64,000 bases of DNA from Fuerstiella sp. (lineage in GTDB: Bacteria; Planctomycetota; Planctomycetia; Planctomycetales; Planctomycetaceae), in the NCBI GenBank assembly GCA_022843805.1, contig JALHMY010000016.1, positions 1 to 64,000 on the forward strand, read 5' to 3'. Under the pieces are notes generated by a model that was not told the origin of the DNA, did not search any database, and was given only the letters and a program-made list of their open reading frames with translations. Every line of letters begins with the position of its first letter. Position 1 is the first letter of the stretch. A program made the translations under genes and the position numbers. Below are positions 19,384 to 28,353 of this stretch, in pieces.

Positions 19384-20862
19384 TCAATCGATCCTGGAGT
19401 GTCTGCGGACTCCGAAATACTGGTGGATGAAACCTTTTCTGTCGTCCGTCGTCTGAACATACTGAACCAGTGCGTAAAGCTTCTTCTGATCCCGAAGCAG
19501 CTTGGCCGCTCGTTCGGATTCATCCGCCAGTGATTCCGGCAGCGGCCCCATAATCGTCACACCGGACAGATCATTTTCGTCCTCAATCACACCATATCGC
19601 TGCAACATGGACAGCACAGTCTCCACTCGGCGATCGTGCCTCTGGCGGTCGCACAGTCGCTCCCTCAGCCAGTCGATTCCGAATGCCCGAACCTTTTCCT
19701 GATCGTGTACCAGATGACTGTAGGTTCTCTGGTAAAAATCGGCGTCCGGATTGCTCCAGCGAATAAATTCAATCTGAGTATTCAGGTCCCGCTGATCATA
19801 AAGCAGCAAACACTCAGCCGGCAGACCGTCGCGTCCGGCACGCCCGATTTCCTGGTAATACGATTCCATGGATCCCGGCACATCCGCATGGACAACGAAC
19901 CGAATATCTTCCTTGTCGATCCCCATACCAAATGCGTTTGTTGCCAGAACAAGCCGGCATCTCCCTTTCATAAAATCATCCTGAATCGATCGTCTCACAC
20001 GACGATCCAGATCTCCGTGATAACACACATGATCGATACCTTCCGCCTGCAGTCGCTCGCTGAAATCTTCAAGCGTTCGAATCAGGGTAAAGTAAACAAT
20101 GCCGCTGCCTGAGGTACTGGTGGATATCCAACGATGCAGCACCCGTTCGACAGACGCCTGTTTTTCGTCCGTGTCCCAGACATCCTCAACATGCAATTCC
20201 AGATTCGGGCGATCAATTCCTTCATGAAAGATTTCGATCTCAGATGGTTCCAGACCCAGCTGCCGAATAATGTCAGCCTGAACCTCCGGAGTAGCCGTCG
20301 CTGTGAGTGCAATCGTGACGGGATTTCCAAGTCGTTCCCGATACTCGGCAAGTCGGGTATAATCGGGGCGAAAATCGTGTCCCCACTCACTGATGCAATG
20401 GGCCTCATCCACAGCCAGTAACCGCACGTCCCGTCGTGCGATGACGTCCAGAAAATCGGCCTTTCGAAAGCGTTCAGGAGTAACATACAGCAGACTGTGG
20501 TGCCCTTCCATGATCGCTTTGTAACGCAGTTCTCGCTCCCTTCGGTTCAGAGACGAATTGACGAACGTGGCGTTAATTCCCCTGGCCTGCAGTCCATCTG
20601 TCTGATCCTTCATCAGCGCAATCAGCGGAGACATCACAACTGTGATGGGACGCTTTGACTGGAGAGATCGCTCCGGATCAGGTGTGGATTCATTGTACAG
20701 CAGCACGGCAGGAATCTGAAAACATACCGATTTTCCGCCGCCAGTGGGCATGATCACCAGCGAATTCCGGCCTGCCAGAGTACGGTCAATAATCTCCGCC
20801 TGGAAACCTCGAAAGGACTTGTGTCCGAAGTGACTGGTGAGGATCTCCAGAGGAGTCTTCAT
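19384..20862 (-). CDS. RecQ-family ATP-dependent DNA helicase, short form
   Basis: A 492-residue 3'-5' superfamily 2 helicase. Motif I (MPTGGGKS) is at about 39-46, motif II (AVDEAHCISEWGHDF) near 155, and motif VI (QEIGRAGRDG) near 345. After the helicase core come about 110 residues of helical and winged-helix-like sequence, but there is no HRDC domain. The zinc-binding segment is curtailed: YFGV occurs but the usual Cys cluster after it is missing. The length is close to that of Bacillus RecS, so this is probably a natural short form. Confidence 0.92.
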   Translation of the reverse strand: MKTPLEILTSHFGHKSFRGFQAEIIDRTLAGRNSLVIMPTGGGKSVCFQIPAVLLYNESTPDPERSLQSKRPITVVMSPLIALMKDQTDGLQARGINATFVNSSLNRRERELRYKAIMEGHHSLLYVTPERFRKADFLDVIARRDVRLLAVDEAHCISEWGHDFRPDYTRLAEYRERLGNPVTIALTATATPEVQADIIRQLGLEPSEIEIFHEGIDRPNLELHVEDVWDTDEKQASVERVLHRWISTSTSGSGIVYFTLIRTLEDFSERLQAEGIDHVCYHGDLDRRVRRSIQDDFMKGRCRLVLATNAFGMGIDKEDIRFVVHADVPGSMESYYQEIGRAGRDGLPAECLLLYDQRDLNTQIEFIRWSNPDADFYQRTYSHLVHDQEKVRAFGIDWLRERLCDRQRHDRRVETVLSMLQRYGVIEDENDLSGVTIMGPLPESLADESERAAKLLRDQKKLYALVQYVQTTDDRKGFIHQYFGVRRHSRID

Positions 20863-20900
20863 GAGATATCTCTTACTAAAGATCTGCCGGCCCGCTTAGA

Positions 20901-23609
20901 TTAAAACAATCGATCGTCATGATCATCGGTGTCGTCGTCAAACTCGTCATCGAATTCGTCACCCAACAGATCTTCATCGTCATCGTCGAGGCCGTTTTCG
21001 TCCATCAGCATTCCGTCGTCCGGAATCGGGAACCGCGAACTCTGCCAGACGATTCCCGGAATATCACGGTATGATTCCGGTCCCGGCATAATCTCCTGGA
21101 GTTCTGCCGGAAGTGAGTGCATTCGAGCCTGCCATTGCATCGCAAGTTCGGCCGCCTCCTCTTCACTTACCGCCAGCACCCCCCATTCGACCCCGTAAGA
21201 TGTCCACGAAGCTTCGTTCTCCAGTCGCTCCGGATCCGTTGCCCAGGATTCATCCAGTGACTGAATGACAACGCAGCGATACAAATGAACGCCATCCGTT
21301 TCCTGACCCTCGCTGCGGAGATTCTGAAACCACCATTCCGGCATTAGACCCGATCGCAGCATTCGGTTCTCGAGCTGCTGCTGCAGATCTGCGTCCTGCA
21401 GCACTTCCGTTGCAACTGACAACAGGCGTTCCAGCAGCGAGGCAATACCAGTGGGAGACAGGTAGTCGACTTCATACAAGGGAGTGGCCAGCACAAAGTC
21501 GAAATGCGCGATCGCTTCTTCCAGTTCACCCAGCTGAGCATACGCAGCACCTCGAATGGCTTCAAGATGCCAGCCGGTTCCCTCCGCTGTTTCCTCCGCC
21601 AGTTCAGTAAATGCAATGGCAGCGCGGAAGTCTCCCAGTTCATACTGACAGACCGCACGATAGTACGAGACCCACGCGGGATTCTCGCCTCCCAGACTTT
21701 CAAACCGATCCAGATAAGTCAGGGTCGCATCAAACTGCTGCAGGCGAAAAGCGATCATGGCTGCGTTGAAGGCAACTCGCGGCTCCTGACAACCCTCCCG
21801 CAAACTCAGGTCCATGACATGCAGTGCATCCCGCGGACGATCCGTATCGCCATAAAGATCGGCAAGCCGCTCCACGACATCCGGCAATGTTCGGTCGAGC
21901 CGGAACGCGCGGGCAAAACAACGCTCCGCTTCCCCCGGATTATTCTCCCGAAGAAAGTGAATCCCTGCCCGCATATGGTTTCTGGCACGGTTGCCGTCTA
22001 GTTCCAGCGACTTGCGGAAAAGCTGCTCAGTTCTTTCTGCTGTAATTTTCTCCGCCATCTCATCGTTTGCACTGCCGCGCAACGCATCTCCAAGAGCTCC
22101 CAGTACCGAAAGCACGAGCCCGCTGCTGCGATGTGTGGCGGCCAGTGAATTGGCCCATTTCCAAACTGCTTCGCCGTCTTCGCCTGATCCCGTCAGCCAT
22201 AGCATCATGTGAATGAGTGATGCAACGTCGTCAAAATGAGTGACCGTTGTACTGTCCATCGCAAGGATGTCGCGCCGAATTGCCATGAACTTGTCTTCCG
22301 ACGGTTCCTGCATCAGGTCGTTCATTCGTTCACGAAGTTCAGCAATCCACGATGCCAGCGGAGTTTCTTCCACGGATTCAGAAGCCTGTTCGGATGCAGA
22401 TCCTTTTCCTTCAGATTCAGAACCAGGGACTGCTCCCGGGCCAGACACCTTAGCCGTGAACGACGACGGATCTGAGGAAGAGGTGACATCAGAGATTGTC
22501 GCCAGCGGTGAAGGGGATTCTGCTGCCATCAGCGAATCCAGCCGATGAATCGTCAGCCAGTCGTTTGCCGGCCTCGCTCGCTGCTCCAGCTGTTTTGCGA
22601 GTGCTTCCGCCTGCTTTTGCTGCCCCGACAATCGCTTCAGTGCAATCAGGCGAAGGCGAGTTTCAAACCAAAGATGCGTTCCTCCGCATTTCTGCAGACG
22701 CTGGTCCCAGCTCGTTAATATCTGCGAAGCTTTGTCCCAGTCCTTCGACTGGACCGCCAGCAGCGATGCATTCAGATCCCCGTAATGTTCAAACAACGGG
22801 CATTCACCAGCTGCAGGAATGGAGGCAAATACATGATCTGTCGGCAGCAATGGCGGACGCCCCGAGGCGAGCAGCACGGAATCCATCTGATACAAAGTAC
22901 GAAGCCTGGCCTCAGTCTTGAGAGTAACCGACTCGGCATCCGTGAAATCCAGCGCCTGCCGGTACAGTTCAATCGCTGCATCAAAGCGACCATGCAGAGC
23001 TTCAAGCCAGCCTGCCTTTCCGGACGCCACCCAGCGACGATCACCGCGATCAGACCATTCCCCATTGTTCTCTGTAATCAGCCGACACTGATGCATGGCG
23101 ATATCAGGATCATCCGCAGACAAATAGACGTCACACGCATATTCCCGAAAACAACCGATGCAGCCCAATTTTCCGGTTCGCCGACAGATCTGCAGTCCAT
23201 CCGCGATGCAGGCATGCATGCCCTCAGAATTGTATCCTTCCAGCTGCCCGGTCGCCTCCGCCAGATTCTCATACGCACAGGAACTCATCGAATAAACAAG
23301 ATGCTCATAATGTTCCAGTGAAAAGTCGGCCTGAATCTGCCGCAGTCGCTCTTCATCTTCAAGCAGCGCAATCAGCTCCACCGCCCGCTCCCGCATTTTC
23401 TGAAAGTCCAGGAGATACTGTGCCTGGTCCATCTGAAAAAATGTTCCCATGACGTACGGGTAAGCTCGCTGTTCCGCTTTTGCTCGCCGACGCAGTTCTC
23501 CGTACAGCTGCGATGAACTCGCAAAGCGACAGGGCTTGATCAGCTCTCCGGCCTGCTCCTGGAGCTTTTCCAGCTGCTGATCTGTGTCTGGCTCTTGTCC
23601 TGATGCCAT
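20901..23609 (-). CDS. Large TPR-repeat protein with acidic C-terminal tail
   Basis: A 902-residue soluble protein without signal peptide or membrane segment. The first third (about 20-345) contains helical TPR-like repeats and several Cys (CIGCFREYAC), a low-complexity Ser/Glu/Pro linker spans about 370-425, and a second TPR block runs from about 530 to 720 (for example FRKSLELDGNRARNHMRAGI). The last ~35 residues are mostly Asp/Glu, ending DDRLF. It should be a protein-protein interaction scaffold. I recognise no family with a known job. Confidence 0.8.
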   Translation of the reverse strand: MASGQEPDTDQQLEKLQEQAGELIKPCRFASSSQLYGELRRRAKAEQRAYPYVMGTFFQMDQAQYLLDFQKMRERAVELIALLEDEERLRQIQADFSLEHYEHLVYSMSSCAYENLAEATGQLEGYNSEGMHACIADGLQICRRTGKLGCIGCFREYACDVYLSADDPDIAMHQCRLITENNGEWSDRGDRRWVASGKAGWLEALHGRFDAAIELYRQALDFTDAESVTLKTEARLRTLYQMDSVLLASGRPPLLPTDHVFASIPAAGECPLFEHYGDLNASLLAVQSKDWDKASQILTSWDQRLQKCGGTHLWFETRLRLIALKRLSGQQKQAEALAKQLEQRARPANDWLTIHRLDSLMAAESPSPLATISDVTSSSDPSSFTAKVSGPGAVPGSESEGKGSASEQASESVEETPLASWIAELRERMNDLMQEPSEDKFMAIRRDILAMDSTTVTHFDDVASLIHMMLWLTGSGEDGEAVWKWANSLAATHRSSGLVLSVLGALGDALRGSANDEMAEKITAERTEQLFRKSLELDGNRARNHMRAGIHFLRENNPGEAERCFARAFRLDRTLPDVVERLADLYGDTDRPRDALHVMDLSLREGCQEPRVAFNAAMIAFRLQQFDATLTYLDRFESLGGENPAWVSYYRAVCQYELGDFRAAIAFTELAEETAEGTGWHLEAIRGAAYAQLGELEEAIAHFDFVLATPLYEVDYLSPTGIASLLERLLSVATEVLQDADLQQQLENRMLRSGLMPEWWFQNLRSEGQETDGVHLYRCVVIQSLDESWATDPERLENEASWTSYGVEWGVLAVSEEEAAELAMQWQARMHSLPAELQEIMPGPESYRDIPGIVWQSSRFPIPDDGMLMDENGLDDDDEDLLGDEFDDEFDDDTDDHDDRLF

Positions 23610-23766
23610 CTGGGCCGTCCAATTTGCAGGTTGCGGGTCTGAAATTTTGTCGCCGTATTATTCGAAGATTGTCGGTCAGTTGTCGAGCAAACCGACGGGA
23701 GGTGCGGATTTCGGCCAAACCACCGGCGTAACATGCGGCCGAACCATATGGTCGAAGCAGAAGCCG

Positions 23767-24075
23767 TCAGATACTGCTGAGCAGAAAGCCAATCACAAGA
23801 AGAATCATGATTGCGGTCACCCAGAACCGGCCAGTCATCGCCTGAGACCCCGATGTGGCGTGTTCAGGAAACTCCCGGGCAATATATTCGTCGTAGTCGA
23901 AGTCGGCCTCAGACTCATCGAGCCCGAAGTCTTCGTCATCTCCCCAGCCGCAGTCGTCACTCGCACCGCAGATGCGACATGCTCGAGCATTTGCCGGTAC
24001 CAGCTCTCCGCAATGCGGACATGGAAAAGGCTCGCGATCCCGGGTTCGCTTATTCAATGCCAGCGCCTTCTTCAT
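23767..24075 (-). CDS. Small zinc-ribbon membrane protein
   Basis: A 102-residue protein. A double zinc ribbon near the N-terminus (CPHCG at about 17-21 and CRICG at about 30-34) is followed by a very acidic linker (DDEDFGLDESEADFDYDEY) and a C-terminal membrane helix (WVTAIMILLVIGFLLSSI). The tail-anchored layout suggests a membrane-associated protein with a metal-binding cytoplasmic head. ATG 24075 lies within the end of the upstream hypothetical gene (26-bp overlap), pointing to translational coupling. Function unknown. Confidence 0.75.
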   Translation of the reverse strand: MKKALALNKRTRDREPFPCPHCGELVPANARACRICGASDDCGWGDDEDFGLDESEADFDYDEYIAREFPEHATSGSQAMTGRFWVTAIMILLVIGFLLSSI

Positions 24076-24508
24076 GAAACTCAGCCCAGCGACGCCAGGC
24101 GTAACTCCATTCCATCCACATCCGCATAACCGACCACAGCAGTCGCATCCGCTCCAGCTGTTCCTTTGGCAGTCGAGTCTGAAGTGCAGCCGATTCACGC
24201 GCAGCCATATCCAGCCCCCATCGCTGCGCCAGAAGACGACAAAGCCCGTCTGCAGACAAATCCTGTTCATCGGCCGGATCGTCTTCGTCGCGGTCCCGCA
24301 TACCGGCGGTGCTGTCGTCGACAATCAGCCCCGCTCCATCGGCAGTGACAAAAAATTCAAATAAACGGGCACGGTAAGGATCCACTTCCAGCGGCTTCGT
24401 TGCGGACTGGGCATCATTGATCAGCCCGTCAATCCCGCGCAGAATGTCGCGAGCCACGGTTCGCCTGATTTCACCAAAAGCTTGTTCCCTCTGCTCATAA
24501 TCAGACAT
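24050..24508 (-). CDS. Conserved-looking hypothetical protein
   Basis: A 152-residue acidic, helical, soluble protein (YEQREQAFGEIRRTVARDI at the start, LPKEQLERMRLLWSVMRMW near the end). No domain is recognised. Its frame overlaps the zinc-ribbon gene start by 26 bp, so the two are likely expressed together. ATG 24508 has GGAAG about ten bases upstream; a TTG five codons earlier is less likely. Confidence 0.7.
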   Translation of the reverse strand: MSDYEQREQAFGEIRRTVARDILRGIDGLINDAQSATKPLEVDPYRARLFEFFVTADGAGLIVDDSTAGMRDRDEDDPADEQDLSADGLCRLLAQRWGLDMAARESAALQTRLPKEQLERMRLLWSVMRMWMEWSYAWRRWAEFHEEGAGIE

Positions 24509-24716
24509 GAAAACGACTTCCAACTGTCAGCAAACTCAATAAATCTCAGGAATATGCAACGTCGGGAAGACGTGCCAGGTTTGGTCGTTCCCTGCACGTC
24601 TCTCCGATAGAAAGACAATATAGCTTCCAGCACGCATCACGTCCTTATGCCGAGTTCGCAAAAATCCGCCTGATGACAAATGAATCGACTTTGTCCCGGT
24701 TCTGGCTTTGTCCCGG

Positions 24717-25211
24717 TTATGGTGATGGGCGGGAAGTTCCATCATGCATCTCCGATGGGTTTGGCTGAACAGGAACGGATATTGCCTGCGGAGTCTGTTC
24801 CACGTCAGACGACATCCTCAGCATTTCTGTCACTCCATCTTCCGCACTGCGGTTCATTAGTCGGTCAAATTCTTCTTCATCAAAACCTCCGGCCGCAGTG
24901 GCCATCAGCCCGAAACCACCCCCCAGTAACATCACTCCGGTAAGCACTGAGAACCCAACAACAGGCAATGCCAGATCGGCTCGTACTCGACGAACATGAA
25001 TCAGACTGATTCCCACCAGCAGGATCGAACTGACTCCCAGAGCAGTCAGCAGCAGCCCGGTAAGGAAACGGCCCAGTTTGATCCGTCGGACCTTTGTCGA
25101 AACGCCCGACTGAGCTAAAGCAGATGATGTTTGCTCAGAAACGGATTTTGCCGAATCGGAAACCGCAGCCCGTGTGCGAATGCTGTGTGTTGAGCGAGAT
25201 TGAGCGCTCAT
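24717..25211 (-). CDS. Small membrane protein with two transmembrane helices
   Basis: A 164-residue protein starting at ATG 25211 with AGGAG eight bases upstream. After a Ser-rich cytoplasmic segment it has two helices (FLTGLLLTALGVSSILLVGI and VVGFSVLTGVMLLGGGFGLM), then an acidic and Pro-rich tail. No family recognised. The frame continues upstream to 25448, but that extension is basic, Cys- and Trp-containing, and unlike the rest, so I do not include it. Confidence 0.65.
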   Translation of the reverse strand: MSAQSRSTHSIRTRAAVSDSAKSVSEQTSSALAQSGVSTKVRRIKLGRFLTGLLLTALGVSSILLVGISLIHVRRVRADLALPVVGFSVLTGVMLLGGGFGLMATAAGGFDEEEFDRLMNRSAEDGVTEMLRMSSDVEQTPQAISVPVQPNPSEMHDGTSRPSP

Positions 25212-25441
25212 CGTGGTTGCTCCTGAAAGAAACCCAAAACTCCGGGCTGGACTATTACCTGGCCAGCCCCGTCGCTGTCTCAGAACTGTCAGCGATCTGA
25301 TACCGTAAACGAGCCCGGTGCACGGGTGGTTCAGGAAACCGCAACCGATTTTTGCTCGTTTCCCGATAACCCACACATGCCGTCGAATACTGTTCTTTTG
25401 TATATTATCATCAAGGAGATGGGCGTCTGGAGGGAATTCAG

Positions 25442-25513
25442 ATGACAATCGTGGAGTTCATCGCTGAAGAGGGGCTTCCCCTGGGAGCAAATGACGATAA
25501 ACTTGAAGGATGA
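25442..25513 (+). CDS. Possible 23-residue small ORF upstream of tmRNA
   Basis: ATG 25442 is preceded by GGAGGG seven bases upstream, one of the strongest Shine-Dalgarno matches in the window. The frame encodes MTIVEFIAEEGLPLGANDDK and three more residues, then TGA. It is acidic, and no homologue is recognised. It could be a real small protein, a leader peptide or a truncated 5' end. It ends about 50 bp before the tmRNA. Confidence 0.3.
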   Translation: MTIVEFIAEEGLPLGANDDKLEG

Positions 25514-25563
25514 CAGTTTGGGGGAGTGATCTCAGCAGACTGGGGAAATATTGACTGATTGCA

Positions 25564-25917
25564 GGGGGCGATCGGATTTGACTGGGTTTCCGTCGATCAG
25601 GGTGGCGTGTCGAGGTTGATCAGTTGGCCTCGTAAAAAGCTGATCAAACAATAACTGCAAAACCGCAGTTCTCTCTGGCAGCTTAGTAGTAAGCTGTCCC
25701 GGCCTAAGGATCCTTGTCTGAGGAGCCGACCGCTGGTTACAAATTCAGGCTGGCATCAATCCATTGTTCGCTACGGTTGATGTGAGATTTGTTGTGGACT
25801 AGTGATGGACGGCTTTGTCCGGGGAACCTCGTCATCGCGAAATTAATCAACGGAACACACACGTAGAAGCTTTGGTTAAGGGGCAACAGGACGCGGGTTC
25901 GATTCCCGCCGCCTCCA
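25564..25917 (+). ncRNA. ssrA: tmRNA (transfer-messenger RNA)
   Basis: The 5' end GGGGGCG pairs with CGCCTCC before the discriminator A at 25917, forming the acceptor stem; CCA is not encoded. The T-arm ACGCGGGTTCGATTCCCGC is intact. The conserved GGCCTCGTAAAAAGC stretch precedes the mRNA-like part. The resume codon GCA is at 25657, and the tag reads AKPQFSLAA followed by two TAG stops (25684-25689). The total of 354 nt is normal for a one-piece tmRNA. With SmpB it rescues stalled ribosomes and tags the product for proteolysis. A 119-codon minus-strand frame across it is an artefact. Confidence 0.97.
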
Positions 25918-25922
25918 GATTG

Positions 25923-25954
25923 AAGGACTTGCGATTTATCGCAAGTCCTTTTTT
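25923..25954 (+). terminator. Intrinsic terminator of ssrA
   Basis: A 12-bp perfect stem (AAGGACTTGCGA at 25923-25934 and its complement at 25939-25950) with loop TTTA is followed by more T residues. It begins six bases after the mature tmRNA end and should terminate its transcription. Confidence 0.95.
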
Positions 25955-26005
25955 CATCGACATTTACAGAAAAACACGCCGTCTTTAGAAATCTCCGCCC
26001 ATCGT

Positions 26006-26041
26006 AAGTGTTGTCACAAGTGCTGTCACAAGTGCTGTCAC
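26006..26041. repeat. Three tandem copies of a 12-bp unit
   Basis: The unit AAGTGYTGTCAC occurs three times in a row starting at 26006, 26018 and 26030; the first copy has T and the other two have C at the variable base. It lies about 50 bp downstream of the ssrA terminator, and no gene is recognised there. Confidence 0.85.
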
Positions 26042-26059
26042 AAGCCGCGTTTCGCAGTG

Positions 26060-26365
26060 TCATTGTACCCTCGCGGAAGTGTGTTGAATCATGCATCTGA
26101 TACTGGAGACGGCAAACATGACCAGCAAGACGACCAGGATAAGCAGCGGAACGTACCGAGATAAAAAAGGCAGAACGCCGGTCAGGGTTGGCACGAGGGA
26201 ATCGTATCGGGTTGCCGCCCCTTTCTTTGGTGTGGCAACTTCCGGTTTCGTTCGCACACCGAGCGATCCCTTCCGTCCCGTTTTTCGCCAGCCCTGGATA
26301 CAGCGAAGCGGAAGATCAGGGATTGGTGGCCACTTCATCCAATACCGCAAAAACTGAAGGTTCAT
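26060..26365 (-). CDS. Doubtful 101-residue ORF with one hydrophobic helix
   Basis: The frame is basic in its first half and has one hydrophobic stretch near the C-terminus (YVPLLILVVLLVMFAVSSI). No homologue and no convincing ribosome-binding site were found. It may be a small membrane protein, or only an open frame in a repeat-containing gap behind the tmRNA. Confidence 0.2.
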   Translation of the reverse strand: MNLQFLRYWMKWPPIPDLPLRCIQGWRKTGRKGSLGVRTKPEVATPKKGAATRYDSLVPTLTGVLPFLSRYVPLLILVVLLVMFAVSSIRCMIQHTSARVQ

Positions 26366-26405
26366 AGAAGCCCCAGTTTCATCGAATCCGGGAGAAATCC
26401 TGTCT

Positions 26406-26642
26406 TCAAAGATTCGCAGTGTTCTCGGCGAAACTCCCCATGTCGCAATCCAGTTCCGCTACAAACTTAAATGTCTCGTCCACGAACTTCGGCTCCACCC
26501 ATCGTGGCGGACTTTTCTGGATAGAGACCTTGCCACCGAATGTGCCGAAAACCTTTAGCATCTGTGGCGAAAGACCTGCAGTCGGGGCTTCACACCAATC
26601 GATGGGAATAACCTCAGGAATGCCCATGCTTTTCTGAACCAC
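26406..26642 (-). CDS. Doubtful 78-residue ORF after the PQQ-propeller gene
   Basis: The translation has normal globular composition (IPIDWCEAPTAGLSPQ and further on FVDETFKFVAELD). Its frame stays open upstream into the end of the PQQ-propeller gene without an ATG; the first candidate start is a GTG at 26642. It could be the tail of a gene whose 5' part is gone, or a small coupled gene. No family recognised. Confidence 0.3.
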   Translation of the reverse strand: MVQKSMGIPEVIPIDWCEAPTAGLSPQMLKVFGTFGGKVSIQKSPPRWVEPKFVDETFKFVAELDCDMGSFAENTANL

Positions 26643-26701
26643 TGAGCAAACAATCGCATCGCGGAATGTAAATCGTTCAACAGATTCAGAGGTGCCAGCT
26701 T

Positions 26702-28006
26702 CTACCTGTCTGCAACACCGAGACAGTGCAAATGCGAATCTGTCCGGTAAATGATTCTTTTTGCAACCGCTGCTGGTGAAGCGGTGATTCGTTCACCAAG
26801 TTCATTCGTAGCCAGCAGCTTGAATTCCGGGCCAGCATCTACAACAAATGTTGTGCCGTCGTTATTGCTCAAGTAGATGTGACCATCACTTGCGATCGGG
26901 GAGGAATTGCAGTCACCGCCCAATCGATGGCGATAATGTTCCTTTCCGGTCTTTCCGTCGAGACAACGCAGAACTCCATTGTCCATCAGAACGTAAAGCA
27001 GGCCACGGTAGTACAGAAGTGACGGTTCCACTGGACCGGGCTTGTCATTGATCCAGACCACTTCCGGAGGTTTCCCGTCAGGCATCAGGCGAAGGGCATG
27101 AATGGGGCTTTGACGCCAGAGTTGCGTGAAAACGATGCCATCGCCGTATACCGGACTGACAATGATCTCGCCGTTGTAGGGACCTTCGCCTTCTCCATAT
27201 GTCCACAGTTCAGCCTGAGTCCCGGCATCGAAGGCCGTCAGTCGGTGCTTTCCTGGGACAATAATATCACGCTGAGAGTGATGCTCGATAACGAGTGGTG
27301 TCGCATGGGCTGTTCCGATCGGACGATCCTTCTTCCACGCAAATTCGCCCGAGTTCGAGTTTAGCCCTATCAGAAAGCAAGGGCCGGTGTGGTGGTCCCA
27401 CGGAAAGAGCACTGTGTTATCAAAAACCACTGGGCTGACGGAGTAGCCCCACGCCATTTTGGGGTTCCCAAACTCCGGGATGTATCGTTTCAACCACTTC
27501 AGTTCACCATCATGCGAGTACCGAGCAATGTCTGAGTTGCCGAAGGCTACATACAAAGCATCATGAGTGAATGCAGACGTATTGACGGCCAGATTCGATT
27601 TCTCGTGCGTCTGCTGATTCACACCAAAGCCAAAGTCATGTCGCCAAAGCTCCTTTCCGCTTTCCAGATCAAAACAAAGCGTCAGCAGTTCATGATCGCC
27701 ATTTTCTTCTGTCTCTGAAGTCACAACGACCCGATTGCCATAAACCACTGGTGAACTTGTTCCCCAGCCAGGCAAAGCGACGGTCCAAAGATGATTTTCC
27801 GTGCGACTCCACTGCAGTGGCAGATCCATGTTGTCGGCGATTCCATCAGCCGCAGGACCTCGCCAATGAGGCCAGTTCGGCATCTCCTGCGAGGTCAGGT
27901 TGCTGTCCCCTGTTCGTCGAGCTACAGGCTCGTCGGCGGCAGGAACTGATGCTGGGAAAGCTGATGTGACCACGAAACTTGTTAGAAAAAGAATTGCCGA
28001 AATCAT
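26702..28006 (-). CDS. Exported PQQ-like beta-propeller protein
   Basis: A 434-residue secreted protein. A Sec signal (about 1-23, ending ASVPAADE) is followed by WPHWRGPAADG, the typical opening of planctomycete PQQ-binding-like propellers, and then repeated blades with tryptophan-docking motifs (for example SSPVVYGNRVVVTS, ELWTYGEGEG, GLLYVLMDNGVLRCLDGKTG). It resembles BamB in fold but is not linked to outer-membrane assembly genes. It probably acts as a periplasmic binding or scaffold protein; an enzymatic PQQ role is unproven. Confidence 0.88.
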   Translation of the reverse strand: MISAILFLTSFVVTSAFPASVPAADEPVARRTGDSNLTSQEMPNWPHWRGPAADGIADNMDLPLQWSRTENHLWTVALPGWGTSSPVVYGNRVVVTSETEENGDHELLTLCFDLESGKELWRHDFGFGVNQQTHEKSNLAVNTSAFTHDALYVAFGNSDIARYSHDGELKWLKRYIPEFGNPKMAWGYSVSPVVFDNTVLFPWDHHTGPCFLIGLNSNSGEFAWKKDRPIGTAHATPLVIEHHSQRDIIVPGKHRLTAFDAGTQAELWTYGEGEGPYNGEIIVSPVYGDGIVFTQLWRQSPIHALRLMPDGKPPEVVWINDKPGPVEPSLLYYRGLLYVLMDNGVLRCLDGKTGKEHYRHRLGGDCNSSPIASDGHIYLSNNDGTTFVVDAGPEFKLLATNELGERITASPAAVAKRIIYRTDSHLHCLGVADR

Positions 28007-28044
28007 ATTGGTGGGTCCGATTGTTGAGACTGATTTACTTGTCT

Positions 28045-28329
28045 TCAGATGTCATCTGCCTGTTTTCGAAGTCGCTGCTTTGTTAACTCAGCCAGTTCTC
28101 TCCAGTCTTGTCCTTTCAGGCCCGCCTCAAGTGCCCACAAAAGATTCAAACTGACTTTTGGCTGACGTTCCTTCACCAAATGAAAGGCTGCAACGGCACC
28201 AGGCTGCTCCAGCTCAGCAATCGTGCTGATTCCGGCAACTCGAAGCCATTGGCTGCTTTTGGGACCAATGTTAAGGAGTGATTCTATCGGAATCGTCACT
28301 TTTTCGCTTTCCTGAAGACAACATCCCAT
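28045..28329 (-). CDS. TfoX C-terminal domain protein
   Basis: A 94-residue protein made almost entirely of a TfoX C-terminal domain: LLNIGPKSSQWLRVAGIST, then the helical part with LLWALEAGLKGQDWRELA. The domain is a helix-hairpin-helix-like module found in the Sxy/TfoX competence regulator and as a free-standing protein in many bacteria; here there is no N-terminal TfoX domain. I use ATG 28329 because the longer frame (to 28380) would overlap the divergent Tat-signal ORF at 28354. Confidence 0.8.
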   Translation of the reverse strand: MGCCLQESEKVTIPIESLLNIGPKSSQWLRVAGISTIAELEQPGAVAAFHLVKERQPKVSLNLLWALEAGLKGQDWRELAELTKQRLRKQADDI

Positions 28330-28353
28330 AGGACCGTTTCCCGGGGAGTCTGC

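Noticed and set aside
23584-24129. 181-codon plus-strand ORF
   Set aside because: Antisense to the TPR gene start, the intergenic gap and the zinc-ribbon gene; no domain and no ribosome-binding site.
25737-26096. 119-codon minus-strand ORF with GGGNRTRVLLP-type translation
   Set aside because: It is the antisense of the tmRNA T-arm and 3' end; this motif is a known artefact of tRNA-like genes, and the CDST repeats come from the 12-bp tandem repeat.
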